Shown: positions 12,641 to 25,348 of the stretch, one piece after another
How positions within the stretch are numbered: position 1 is the first letter of the stretch
Layout of the letters: every line of letters starts with the position of its first letter
Assembly (NCBI RefSeq): GCF_000189635.1
Contig: NW_002476527.1
Span: 62,001 to 126,000 of the forward strand
Reading direction: 5' to 3'
Origin: Tetrahymena thermophila SB210
Taxonomy: Eukaryota > Ciliophora > Oligohymenophorea > Hymenostomatida > Tetrahymenidae
Length of the DNA: 64,000 nucleotides
Made by a program: the position numbers and the translations under genes
The notes under the pieces: model-generated
Database searches by the model: none
The model's input: the letters and a program-made list of their open reading frames with translations, nothing else
Told to the model about the DNA's origin: nothing

Positions 12641-12690
12641 TAATCCAGGCCAGGTATTAAAAAGTTCATCTTATTTTAATACCTGGATTA
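12641..12690. repeat. Imperfect inverted repeat (hairpin)
   Basis: The left arm TAATCCAGG...TATTAAAA (12641-12663) pairs with TTTTAATACCTGGATTA (12674-12690) across a loop of about ten bases. The left arm has CCAGG twice, so five bases bulge out. It could form a stable hairpin in transcripts from either strand, or be a remnant of a small inverted-repeat element. Confidence 0.7.
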
Positions 12691-12840
12691 GCAATATTTG
12701 AAACACAAGGTTTATTTCTTCCAATTAAATAGCTAATTTTTTATTAGCTGATAATAAATTTCTTTCAAGATATTTATTTATTTATTTCTAATAACTTTTA
12801 TTACATCAGCGCTAAATTTAATTTATTATTTCAAATTAAA

Positions 12841-13659
12841 ATGGACTATGAATAATTCACTTAAAAATTTGAGGAAATGGAGGCTTAAATGGGTCCGCTA
12901 TCAGCTTTTACTAATTATCAACTATAAAATGCAATATCTTGGGGATTCATATGGAGCTTGACTTATATACCTATTCAAATTACTAATTTTATAGATACAT
13001 ATATTGATTATTTATCAGACAGATCTATTTACAAATGGATAGCTTATATTTTCATTTATTTAGTATTACTAATTGGAGCTTATATAATTTTCCACTTTGA
13101 ATTAAAAAAGCTTAACCATTAGTTCTTAGAGTAAAACTCAATTCTAGAAATTCTAATTCTCTACTTATTCCCTTTTTGCCCACTTTATGTAGTTTTCTAT
13201 GTGACTATCTTTGAAATGATACTGAGAACTTGTAAGTACTACCTGAATATCCTCTTTCATTGGCTCTCTTCGATTTTAATGATGATTACATTTTACATAA
13301 TGATGTGTCATATAAATTAAAACCTATTCTTTATTAACATAATTTCAATTGACCTCTTTTCTATTTTGGTTGCTTATGATAATGGTAAAATAATTAACCC
13401 TATGAATAATAAAGAGTATATCTTAATGGCTTTAGGAATTTACTTATTGTTTTATGGTTTTTTATGGCTATTTAACATCGGGCTAATGAAACAACTCTAT
13501 TCATTCTTATTGTTCTTAGTTTAAGTTGTGTTAATTCACTTCTAGTTTAAGAAATAAATATATCCTTTATATGGAAATACTCCTATACATATATTTTTAC
13601 TTAACAAAGTAGTTCCCTTCACACTAAATATTATAATTTCTCTTAATGCTTTTAAATGA
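12841..13659 (+). CDS. Multi-pass membrane protein, family unknown
   Basis: One exon of 272 codons ending in TGA. After a short polar N-terminus there are about eight hydrophobic segments covering nearly all of residues 35-270, with Trp, Phe, Ile and Leu dominating and only short charged loops between. A Lys/Leu/Asn/Gln loop near residue 90 is the longest polar part. I do not recognise the family; the size and number of spans would suit a small transporter or receptor-like protein, but no signature residue supports either. The start is the first ATG after an A-rich leader, as is usual here. Confidence 0.75.
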
Positions 13660-14188
13660 ATGGAGCAAATTAATTTGATTAAAAAATACTTAATATTCTT
13701 TGTAAGATATTACTTTAGATTTAAATACTAAATTAAAATATATTATTTAAGCTAAAATATAAACAATTTTAAAATATTAGTACTATAATCTATTTATTTA
13801 TTTCAGAAATTTACTTATATTTTGAGTTAAATTTTCTAACTAATGATTAATAAACTACTTTAAATATTGCCAACTATGTTGAAATAGATGGCAAAATTTC
13901 AAATGCTTTTATGTTTTTAAGTTTAATTTATTCTTACTACAACTTCATTCTTTTTTTTATATTATTTCTATCAAATTTTAACAAATTTTTAGAAATATTT
14001 AATGCATTTATTCAAATTTTTATTGCAAAGTTATTTTTTATTTAAAATATTTTTTTTTTCATAACTCTTTATTTTAAAATAAACTTGGTGATAAAAATTA
14101 ATTTAACAAAGGAAATAAACAATGGTATATACAAATTTCTAATTGAAAGTTATTAATTAACTAAATATAATATTTTTTAATTAGCATC
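13660..14188. other. Intergenic between convergent genes
   Basis: AT-rich gap between the 3' ends of the membrane protein (+) and the RCC1 gene (-). No gene recognised. Confidence 0.6.
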
Positions 14189-17100
14189 TCAAAAATATTT
14201 TTTATCTGCAATTTTTTATCTATATTAATTTGCTTAACTACTTAATGCTCTGCTGTGACCTGGTTTATCCTTTTATAATATTAAAGTATTAAATTATTTA
14301 AAACTCGGATTTATTTAATATACTGTAAATGTTGAACTGTGAGCTGTTGTACTTGAAGGTCTAGTATAAATAGAATTTTTTGTAGAGTATGGTTAGCTAA
14401 ATAAGTTATTTCTAACTGAATTAACATAAGAATTAGTTGTTGAATTTGTGTAATTATTATATGTATTTGGGCAAGTATTTAAAGTTTTATACTGTCTTGA
14501 GAAATCTAACTCTGTGTTAACATTTAAGTCTTTTTTAGCTAATGGGTTTGGAGGATGCTTGCTCATAATTTACTCCATCAAAGGGTTTTGTTTATTTAGC
14601 TATCTTTTGTTATATTTATCAAGTATTTCATCTACAAAGTTTTAATTTTAAATATTATTGATCTAAGACAAAGTGTTGTTAAGTGTACTAGAAGTGTTAT
14701 TAAAAATATTTCCTGTTTAATTTAACTTTGAATTGATTGTTGTATTATGTTAATCAATTGCTGAAAAATCAGATTGATTAAGAGGACTAAATGACACAGT
14801 TTAATTTTTATTTTTGAGCATTTTGCTTGGTGTTTCGTCTTTCATGACTATATTATAGCTTTCACTAACTCCAGATGAATTGTTATCAATGTCATTTCTA
14901 TTAAATATATTGTATTTTAGAATATATATTTTTAAAAATAAAGAGTTGATTTACTAATAATTTTTATTTTTCAAAGTTATAATTTATGAGTTGATATCAG
15001 ATAAATTATTTCTATTAGTTGATTTATCTAAAGCACTCTCATCATATGACTAAAAAATTTATTATTTACACATTAAATTAAGATTCTAAAATTTAATTTG
15101 TTTTAATTATTTTACCTTCAAAAAGTTTAAATCTTTGTACTGTTTAGTTTCTATTTTGGATTCATAGCTGGCTAGCTTTTTTAAAAGTTCTTCAATCTTC
15201 ATGTCATATGTTCTTTTATTCATTTATAGATCCATATTCAAAAACTCCAACCTCTTTTCAAGTTCTCTTTGTTTTTTTGTCTTTCTTTCAAGTCTTATTA
15301 ATAAATTTTTGTTAACTTCTCTCTCATAATTCAATTTCTCATGGTATTCATCTCTTTCCATTTTAGTTCTTTCATATTTTAATTTAAGTTACTTATACTT
15401 TATCTCATAAATATCACCTCTTTCTTCATTAACGCTTTAGTCCTATTGTTTGTTTATATTTCCCTTAAAAAACTGACAATTTAATGTTTGTTGTTATTAT
15501 TATTCATAATTATGTTATTGCTAGGTGGAGTAACTTCTTTCTCTTTTTTTTATTAAATTAAAATTTAAATTACAAAAAAAATTTTTTTTGGTAAATATTT
15601 TATAAATATAAATAAAATTTAAACCTCGTGAAATTAGCTGTTTGGAGGTGTTTTGTATTTTATGCTTATGGGTGGAAATAATTATTGAGCTAGATAGTTC
15701 CTTGTAGAGAAGAGTCTTTAGAGTTAGAGGGTTGAATAGGTTTATTGTATGTAATTAAAGAAGTGCCTTTTGTTTATTATTTGCTTGTAGGCTTTTAAAC
15801 AGAACTAGGCTTTGATTACTTTGAATCTGAAATAAAATTGGAATAATCGATTGGCTCATAAATTTAAGAATCATCAAAAGAAAGTTGATTTGGAGAAGGG
15901 TTATTAGTTTTTTTGTGAGATGAATATTATTATTACTTATACTATTGTTTTAAACTCTTATTCCCTGTATACGTATTCTCTTTATTTGAGATAGGGGATT
16001 ATTCTCTTGACAGATAGCTTTCATCTTGGTCAATAAAGTTTCTCCCTGTATTTGAATATTTAGATTATGAATTTTGATCATGATAAGTTTCAAATTACTC
16101 CATTCCATATTCTACTCTAGACTTTTTTCCAGTAGAATGTTTTTGATTAGGAGTATTAGAGCCATCATTATTGCTCAAGTCATAATTAGAGTTATCCTGA
16201 TTTTCATCAATCCTACTAATATTAATATCTTAATTGTCATTATAATAGTTATCTTGATAATTTTAATAAGATTCTTTATAATTCTTCTAATCAGCAATAA
16301 GATTTTACTAATCCTAGCTTTTTAGGAAATTTACTTCTTTAGCTGGTTTTTTTTCTTAAAACGATTACTCTGAATAAACTCTTGAGTTATCTTATTATTA
16401 TGATTAAGCTTTCTACTCATTATACTATTAATAGTAATTTAATTACTGCTTACTTTGTAGGCTTTATTAATTTTAGTAATTGCTATTATTTTAAGCGAAA
16501 TTAGAAGTACTTTATCTAACCTTGCTATTTAAATAATCTGTAGTATTGTTTTAATTATTTTGTTATTAAGTAGCTACATCCTCAAAGTAGGGAGTATCAC
16601 TCATCCTTCTTAATATATCCATCTAAGCTTCGTTTTTATATTAAATACTGTTTGAACCTTATATCTAACTACTATTTAAGTAATCATTTCCAGATCTTTT
16701 TGATGATATTACATTTTTCGATTACTTACTATTTTCATAGCTACTTGCTTCTTATTGTTGATGAATCCAATTTTCACCCATAGCAAAAACAAAATTTGCA
16801 CCACAATAAAGTCTTTTGACATTTTTGTCTTTTATTTTATCAACTTAAATAGGCTCTAATGCTTGCTATCCATTAGCAATACCTTAACCTAATTCTCCAA
16901 ACATATTGCTACCCCAAGAATAGACTTTGCCTTCACCATCTAACAAACAAATAAACTAATTTCCTATGCAAATATCTAGTAAATCTTTTGGTGCAAACTC
17001 GCATCTAGTTGGTCTATCAAATTATCCAAAAAAGCCAGTACCCCAAAGATACCTGAATTAATTATTGAAAATTCCATATCAAAATAAAAAATAAATTAAT

Positions 17101-18516
17101 TTAGTTATTTATTTACAGATATCCTTCAGATGACAAAGCTGCAGACATTGGTGTGTTTGCAGCAATTACTTTAACAAACTTTAAAGTTGACTTTTACTTA
17201 ACTTTGACAGGAATGTTAGAAGATTAGCTGTTGTTAGCACATCCTAGTTAATTATATGTGTTATTACCACATGAAAAAGCTTCTCCTTCTTCATTTAAAA
17301 ATAAAGTATGTCTATCCCCACAGGAAATAGCTACAATATTTTGCATCTATATTTATAACTACCTTGGTTTATATTCATTGCATTCATTACCTAAACCTAA
17401 CTACCCGCATTTACCATCTCCAAACCCAAATATCTTCTAAGTTTCTATATTAAATAAATGTTTTTTTAACTAAACTGTTTTTTATTGAATGAAAAAAGTT
17501 ATAAATTGGATTAATATTAAAATTTATATTCAGTATTTGCTATATTTATTAAAAACTATTAAAATAAATATGATATATCGCTTATAAAGCTGTTAATAAA
17601 TAATATTCTTTTAAAAATGGTCTAATCAAAGTTTGCTTTATATAAAATTCTATTTATTTTGAATACCTTTTTTAGTTAAGATTACTAAAACTAACCTTTA
17701 AAATTTTATACTGAAATTTCAATTAATTAACTTAATTTATAACAAACATAATTTACATGTAATAACCATTGTATTTCTTTTTCCACATGATACGAAAACA
17801 GCTAAGTTATTTTTAAGGTCAACTATCTAAGGAGTAGTCATATTATCTGACTTTCCAATACCCAATTGCCCCTCGCAATTTTGTCCCCAAGTAAAAAGCT
17901 AACCATTATCGCAAACTGTAGCTGTATGATAAGCTCCACAACTGATTTAAACAGCTTTATAACTGAAAAGAAATAAATAAATAACTACCTTTTAAAAGGA
18001 AATAGGAATTACCCTTTGAGACCTTCCACAAGAGTAGGAGCAGATTTATAATATGATTCATCAACTGAAACTCCTAATTAACCCTAATTATTATTTCCCA
18101 TAGAGTAAACATATCCATTTTGAGCTATAAATGATGTATGCTCTTCACCACAAGCAATATCTTCAATAACCACACTAAAGCTAGTAAATCTAGGACTAGG
18201 GCATGATTTTCCTTTAAAATATTATAAATAAATTGAAATATATTTATTTATAAAATTAAAAAACTGAATACCAAACTCTCTTGAAGCTAGTCCTAGTTAT
18301 CCATAAGTATCAGCTATTTTTTATAGTTTTCATAGTAATTAAGTTAAAAACTTAAGATAATTTAGACATAATAAACTAAAAATTAAATGCTTTACATCCC
18401 CATACATATACAGGAGTGAAGTCTTTAAGTTTCTTATTCTTCTTTTCTATGCGCTTTGTAGCTTACTGCTGTTGCAGTTAATTTTAAAATTATTATTATT
18501 AAGCGTTTACTATCAT
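14189..18516 (-). CDS. RCC1-repeat protein with long coiled-coil C-terminal half
   Basis: Nine exons join in frame to 1184 codons: 18516-18396, 18313-18272, 18211-18013, 17962-17757, 17444-17117, 17052-15625, 15542-15116, 15049-14955 and 14897-14189; every intron is GT-AG and the phases match. After a Gln/Lys-rich start, residues about 35-390 form RCC1 repeats, the seven-bladed propeller family that includes the Ran exchange factor. Typical blade motifs are visible: WGSDTYGQLG, SCGEEHTSF, WGQNCEGQLGIG, SCGDRHTLF and SWGSNMFGELGQG. A long Gln/Asn/Ser-rich stretch follows, then a Lys/Glu/Leu coiled coil (about 800-930) and another Asn/Ser/Thr-rich tail. Propeller-plus-coiled-coil proteins often act as exchange-factor-like or cytoskeletal scaffolds; which applies here is not visible. 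It is not a plain RCC1 orthologue, being far longer than the usual 420 or so residues. Confidence 0.85.
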
Positions 18517-19390
18517 GATTTATCTATCTATTTATTGTAAGTCTGATATATTTTGTAAAAAAAATAATTAAATACAAATAATTTACTATAATTATTGAAT
18601 GAAAAAATATTGTTATTACTAAGCTATTTCAAATTATTATTTTTTGAAAAGAATCTATGTATATATCTTACACTCTTTTGCTATTCATTTAAAAAATTTG
18701 AGTTTAAAAAAATGAGAGATTTGATATCTTTTAAAAACCTTTGGATTATAATAACCAACAGATTTATTTTTTGTATGCTCAAATCACGTATTCATATTTG
18801 ACTAATAAAAATTATGAAAAACTCAATGAATTTAGAAAATTAATTATCATTTTATATAAATTTAATAATTTTATCAATAAAAAAATGATATTTATAATAA
18901 ATAATAAACAAAATTTAACAAATAAATAATTAATTTTTTTATATTTTTAATTTATTTAAAATATTTTACAACACTTTTAATCTAAAAATTAAAAATTAAT
19001 AAAAATGTTTTTTAAAATAAATAAATAAATAATGTTAAAGCTTATTATTGAATATTTTATGGAGAAAATAAAATTATATTTTTTTAATGGGAGAGAAAAT
19101 GAAATATGATTAGAAATAATTTAAAATCAGTTTTTTTATAGAATTTTATTTTAAATACTTTATTTTTTTCAGTTTTAATTATAATGATTGTGATGATAAT
19201 GTATGTTGTGTTAGACATTTAATATAAAAATATCAAATCTAGCTATTTATGTTTATTTAATTAGAATACTTTTTTAAATTAATCAATTGTACTTTATTTG
19301 GTAAATAAGATTGTTTTAAATAAAAGTGACAAACTTTTTATTTTAAGTCAATTATTAAAAGATATTTATTTTTAAGTAAGATAAAAAAAA
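18517..19390. other. Intergenic between divergent genes
   Basis: AT-rich promoter-side gap between the RCC1 gene (-) and the first coiled-coil gene (+). Short open frames at 18595-18929 are of chance quality and are not reported as genes. Confidence 0.6.
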
Positions 19391-20422
19391 ATGGAAAAAG
19401 AATAACCTCTGGAGATTTAGGTTCAATAGCTTATTGATTCAACAGTTGAATTATATAATTCGATTATTATTTAAGAAATTAAAGCATAAGCGGTTGTTAA
19501 TACATCAACAAAATCAGAAAATGAGATATCAGAAAATTTAAAAACTTTAATTAGCAAAAAAATAATGATAGAGAGTATTGAATTTGCTGATTAGGGTAAT
19601 AATAAAAAAGAATTAAGCTTCACTGTTAAGTATAGATTGGATTAATATGAAAAAGAAGAATCTGTAAAATCATTGATTAATAATAAGCTTGAAACATCAA
19701 TCACAACCAAAAAGGAAAAGAAATAGTATCATTACTTCGAAAATGAAGATTAGTTTAAAGATTTACTTAGTGAAAAAGAAAATGAAAAAATAAAAGAAAA
19801 CCAAGAAAAAACTCAAAATTTGTATCAGAAAATCAATGAATTAGAAAAATTTTAATAAAGAGCCCGAATTACCTTAGAAGAATAAATCGAATCCATAAAA
19901 TCCTTAAATAAAACCATAGAAAAATATAAAAAGGCTTTTACAGCTGATAAAGAACTAAGAGACCAAGAAATATCCAAAAAAGATGGTTTGGAAAAAGAAT
20001 TTAACAATTAAACAAAAGAAAAAAGCAAAAAGGAATAAAATATTATTGAAGGAAAAAAAATGATTAATGATTTGGTTAAAAAAGTAGAAGAATAAGAAAA
20101 AGATATTAAAACAAATGAATAATAAAAAAGATAATAATAAACTTTATCAGCTAAAGAAGAAGAAGTAAAGAAAAACTAAAATTAAATTGACCAACTTTAA
20201 CAGGAACTTCTAAGCAACCAAAATGAAATTAAGAGTTTATAATAATAAATTGAAACTCTTGAAATCTAATACATTGATAAATAGAATGATTAGCTAGAAC
20301 ATGAAAAATAAATTTTCAAGTTAAAACAACGCATTAAAACCTAAGAATACTAAATCGAATTGCAATTGATTAAATTGAGCAAATTAAACCTTTTTGATTA
20401 GAACAGAAGAAAATCATAATGA
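19391..20422 (+). CDS. Coiled-coil protein, tandem paralogue 1
   Basis: One exon of 343 codons, with TGA at 20420. Residues 1-110 are mixed and may be a small folded domain; it contains a K-Y-R-L-D-Q-Y stretch that matches K-Y-S-L-K-Q-F in the neighbour. From about 115 to the end the protein is almost purely Lys/Glu/Gln with Leu or Ile at heptad spacing, that is, a long coiled coil, including N-E-I-K-S-L-Q-Q-Q-I-E-T-L-E. The gene starts with ATG after an A-run. The next gene encodes the same design, so the two are a tandem duplicate. Function unknown; structural or cytoskeletal roles are common for such proteins in ciliates. Confidence 0.75.
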
Positions 20423-21247
20423 AATAGTTAATGGTCTTGTTATTGTTAATATGCTATACTTATAGCAAGCTAGGATAAAGCTATCTCATTATTATAAATT
20501 TTGTATAGTAATAAATAATCCTAATAGATATTATTAGTGAAATATTTTTAATTTGTAATTTTATTATTAACTTTGAAATACACAAAATAATTTTTATTAT
20601 CAATTTTTAAATAAAATTATCTATTATATATTTAGAGTAAGCAGATATATTAACGAATTTAAAATAAAAAATACTTTAAATTATTTTGTATTTTAGATTT
20701 AAATTTTTATAATTATTTATTAAAATGTTTAATGCTTCAGTTTAGAAGCTCATAAAAGTATAAGTATTTATTTATTTATTAATCTTAAATTTTATTATTA
20801 CCATAATTCTTCGAGCTCAATCTTACTAATTAAATATCCAAAATATCTAAAACTTTATAATTAAAAAAATTATTTTTTTTGAATAAAGAAGTAAATATTT
20901 TTTTGGCATATTATTTGAGATTGTATGCTAATTTATTTAAGTATTTATATAAAATTATAACAACAAAAGAATAAATAAAATAAATATAAATAGATTAATA
21001 AAAATAAAAATAATTTTTTTTACTTTGCAAAAGTATTTATTATTGGTAATAGAAATAATAGACGCGATATCCAATAAAAACGTTAAATATAAATAAAAGT
21101 GAATGACTCTTTTATAGTTTTAATTAGAGAGTATTTAGTTAGAATGAATTTTTAATTAGATATATATTTAAATTTCCTTTTTATTATATATTTGATTGTG
21201 TAGAAAACTTTTTTAAGAGCTAATTTGTTAATTAATTTACAAAGAAA
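20423..21247. other. Intergenic between tandem coiled-coil genes
   Basis: AT-rich spacer without a recognisable gene. Confidence 0.6.
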
Positions 21248-22255
21248 ATGCAAAATAAATTAAATTTTTAGAATTAAATTGATGAACTTATAAAGTCATC
21301 GTTAAGAACAACTAAGCAAATAATTATTGAATAAAGTATTGGTAGTATTGTTTTTACTGATTTGACATCCAATTAACAAAATTAAGTTAAAAATGTATTA
21401 CAAAGTTTAAGTTTAAAGAATTAAAAATTATTGATTGAATCAATAGATATTAAAGATGAAGCAAATGAGGGAAAAAGCATAAAATAAGTATCTTTCAAAG
21501 TGAAATATAGTTTGAAATAGTTTAATAATAGGTCTGTGTGTGATTTAATCAAAAATGAATTAAAAGCTGATAATTGTACAATAGTTCCTAATTAAAAACT
21601 GTTTTTTGAAGGCTAAAAGGAATTAAGACACTTGCTACAAGATGATGAGATGGAATTAGTTAAGCAAAATGAAGAACAAAAGTAAAAACTACTATCTGAC
21701 ATACAAAGTTTTGGCAAAGTAGTTTCTACTAGTAAAAAAGAAGAAGAAGAAAATAATAAGCTAATAGAGAAGCTAACCAAAGAGAAGGATGAGCTTAAAG
21801 CTAAAAACCTTGATTTTTAGAAGGAAAAAAATCTTACAATTAAAATAAACAAAGATTTAGTAGATAAAACTAAAAAATTGGTCGATGAAATCAAAGAAAA
21901 AGAAAAAATAATGAGTGAATAAGATTCTAAAGTTAATGAAATACTGAAAAAGATTGAAGAAAATTAAAAAAAAATGGATTCAAATGAGAAAAGCAAATAA
22001 TTAGTTTCAGATATTGCAGCCAAAGATGAGTAAATAATGAAACAATAATAACTAACTAAGACCCTATAAAATGAATTACAAACCTGTAAAAACACAATTA
22101 AAAGTTTGTAATAGTAAATTGAGACTCTTGAAACAAAGATCTCAGATTAAGAAATTAGCAACTTAGACTATTAGAAGGATATTTTCTAATTAAGCGAAAA
22201 GATTAATGTTTATGACGATTAAATCAAATAGTATGATATATACTTAAAACAATGA
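21248..22255 (+). CDS. Coiled-coil protein, tandem paralogue 2
   Basis: One exon of 335 codons. It has the same plan as its upstream neighbour: an N-terminal region of about 125 residues, then a coiled coil to the end. Shared landmarks are E-S-I-D/E-F before a K-Y-x-L segment, and N-T-I-K-S-L-Q-Q-Q-I-E-T-L-E near residue 285. Sequence identity outside these landmarks is modest, so the duplication is old compared with the LRR pair. A glutamine bias (many TAA/TAG codons) runs through the coiled coil. Function unknown. Confidence 0.75.
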
Positions 22256-23623
22256 AATCAATATAGAAGTTTTAAAATTTTATTTTATTTTTTTTATATT
22301 ATTAAATATTTCTTATATTTTTGTCATTATAATATAATTTTATATTCCATAAATCTTCTTTGTTTAATAATCAATTTTAAATTTTGCTTAAAAGCAATGA
22401 TTTCAAGATCTCTGCTTCGCCTTAAAAATGTCCAAAAAATATATCTACTTCCCAATTTAATAGGTTATACAGTATAAAGAAATCTAATTTTATGTTATCT
22501 TTTCATGTATTTTAAAATACACTTAAGATACATTAGAAAATGAAAATCTTTGATTATTTTTCTTTTTTTATTTTACTGAAAAATTAAATTAAGTTCGAAG
22601 TAAAAGTTATTTTCATCAAATAAAAGATTATTAGATAACCATAAATAAAATAACAAGCTTCTAACTTTACAATAAAAGTAAGATATTCTAAATTTATATT
22701 AATATCCAAAAATGTTTATTTTAAAAAAGTATCATATATAAAATCATGATTTTTATAAAGCTGTTTCAAACAAGCAATTATTATCTACAATAAATTTTTA
22801 GAAATATATCTTTTAATATGTTTAAAATAAAATCATATAAACTTATATTATGTTAAGTTTTATATTATTTATTTTATCTAATATCACTGTATTATTAAAT
22901 CTATAGTAACTTTTGTTAATTTGTTTGTATTCTACTAAAAAATGTTTTATTTATTCAAAATTTAATTTTTGATAATACTTATTTATTTTTTTATAGTAAT
23001 AAAAAATTTATAAAATAGAAAAAATAAAATAAACAGTGGGTATATAAATCTATTTCTATTATCTAAATTTTCTTATTATTTAACTAAAAGATTGTCAATA
23101 AAAATTTACTTGTCTTAAAATAATGAATTTTAATATAATCATTACAATTTTGTTGTCTTCTTTTTAATTAACTTAATTTTTAGTTCGAACATAATAATTT
23201 TGATCATCAAGCAATGATTTAAATTTGTATTTTAAAGAAATTTACACATTTTAAGTGGGTTTAGTTAAAAATAATAAAAAATATTTTTTTTTTTTAAATT
23301 TATTTACAAAACTATTTAGTTTAAAACGCTCTTTTAAACTCACACAATCTCAATAATTTAGACAGCTTAAACTTTTTTTAAATACTTAAAGTACTATTAA
23401 TAAAATATCGATTTAGCTTTAATCTTACTTAATTAAAATCAGTTTGATATTTTTTGATAATCTAATACTAACTTTTATTTACACAAGCTAATAAATTTGT
23501 TACTAAAAATATTGAAAATAATTAATAAAGATATTTTTTTGCTATAAATTGATAGATATTTAAGCATATTAGAAAAAAAAAATAATTAATTAATATAAAA
23601 TATAAAATCCTTAAAAATAAAAA
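22256..23623. other. Long AT-rich intergenic region
   Basis: No convincing coding frame on either strand, and no repeat or RNA gene recognised. Confidence 0.55.
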
Positions 23624-24802
23624 ATGAAATTTATAATTTTAGGCTTAGCTCTCATCTCCCTTACTTCTATTAATGCTTTACCTCAGCTTACTGCTGACCA
23701 ATGTGTTAATTTAGCTTCAACAACTTTTTAATGTAATCCTAATAATGTATCATGTCCTTAATAGCTAAAAACAATTATGACTTGTGTATAAAGCTGCTTG
23801 ACTCAAGCAAGTAGCGCCTAAGCAGATTGTTTCCTTAATTGTACTAAAGCAGCTTCGGAAATTTCAGTAATATCACTTGGATAAAGCTTATATCAATGTA
23901 TATACCCTAGTTCTTATGGGCCTCCTAATATTACTTATAATCCTAGTGCTTCAAATAACACTTATACTACCTACTTTGATTATTGTAGGTAAATAACTCC
24001 AAGTCCTTGCTAAACTGTTGATTATGTTTGTATAAACAGTAAAATAAATGCTGATATATGCTTTGGTAACTGTTATGCAACTACAAAAATATCTGCTGAT
24101 TTAATAACTTGTGCCCAATAAAAATGCACAAGTTCAATAGATTCTGTTTAAAACAGCATATCCTCAATCATCAGCTGTGCAAGTTCAACACCACCTTCTT
24201 CTTCTGATTCTTCATCTTCTACTTAAAAACCTCTTACTCTGAATCAATGTGTTGCTTTAGCTGCATCTACATTTTAATGTAATCAAAATGATCAACAATG
24301 CTCTGTATAATTATCATAATTAATAGCTTGCGGATAGAATTGTTTAAGTCAACCAATTAATGTCTAAAATGCTTGCTTGACTTCTTGCTTTAATGGAATA
24401 ACTAATATTGCTGTACTTGGACTTGGTAGTAACTTGCAACAATGTGTGAATCCTATCCCTAAAGTACCTCCTAAAGTTAATTATAATCCAAATGCTTCAA
24501 ATAACACTTATACTACCCATTTTGATTATTGTAAAACAATAAATCTTAATAATTGTAATCCTGTTGATTACACCTGCCAAAATGAATTCTCGAATATCTA
24601 AATATGTTTTGCAAACTGTTACTCAAGTACCAAATAGGCTTCAGATTTATTAAGTTGTGCTTAATAAAAATGTTCAAGTTCTGTTTCAACTATCTCAAAT
24701 TATGTTAGCTCAGTGATAAAATGTGTTAACTCCACATCTTCTTAGTAAATCCTAACAATTTTATCAATTACTATATAATTGTTAATTGTCATTTTATATT
24801 GA
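23624..24802 (+). CDS. Secreted Cys-rich surface protein, probably GPI-anchored
   Basis: One exon of 392 codons. The first 20 residues are a clear signal peptide (MKFIILGLALISLTSINALP). Two homologous halves follow, about residues 21-195 and 210-370, with the same Cys pattern: QCV-L-A-ST-FQCN, then a CxxxC set, then NYNP-A-SNNTYTT-FDYC, then C-V-DY-C and SCAQ-KCSS. A Ser/Thr/Pro linker joins them. The C-terminus is Ser-rich and then hydrophobic (ILTILSITIQLLIVILY), as in GPI-anchor signals. The layout resembles Tetrahymena immobilisation (surface) antigens and other ciliate Cys-rich coat proteins. No enzymatic motif is seen. The many potential N-glycosylation sites fit a surface role. Confidence 0.8.
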
Positions 24803-25348
24803 TTGCAAATTACATATTGTAATTAATTTTTTAAATTTTTAATGTTTTCTTTTAAATATCTTATTTTTTTTCGTTTATAGTTGTAAAACCCTCATTTATT
24901 TAAGACTATTAAAAAAATAATGTGAATTCTCATTTATTTTTACTAAACAAACAAGTTTTTTAGGTGTTAATATTCTATTTAACTAAAACCAAAAAAATTT
25001 TCAAATTTTCTAAAATAATCTTAATTTTATGGACATTTACAATATGTTTTTTTTATCAAAAATAATTTTTTTCTAATTTTATATAAAATACAGAAAAATA
25101 GGAAATAAAATAATACAACATTAAACAAACAAATAAATAAATAACAATTTAACAATTTATTGTTTAATTGCATTCATTTGTTTAAATCAGTTTTTTAAAT
25201 TATTTAATTAAAAACTTAATTTGACAGACAAAATAAATAAATAAATAAATAAAAAACTTAATATTAGATTAACAATTAAATATCAAAAATCAAAATGTAT
25301 TTATTAAGTTTTTAATTTAAAAAAAATTGAATTCTTTTTTAATTTAAA
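24803..25348. other. Intergenic between convergent genes
   Basis: AT-rich with runs of AAAT tetranucleotides near 25127-25250. No gene seen. Confidence 0.6.

Noticed and set aside
16074-16325. Hydrophobic 83-codon plus-strand frame
   Set aside because: It is the complement of the Asn/Asp/Ser-rich linker of the RCC1 gene; Ile-rich composition is expected from that complement.
18595-18929. Two overlapping short open frames
   Set aside because: Composition follows the local AT bias, no homology is recognised, and there is no paired copy or splice context.
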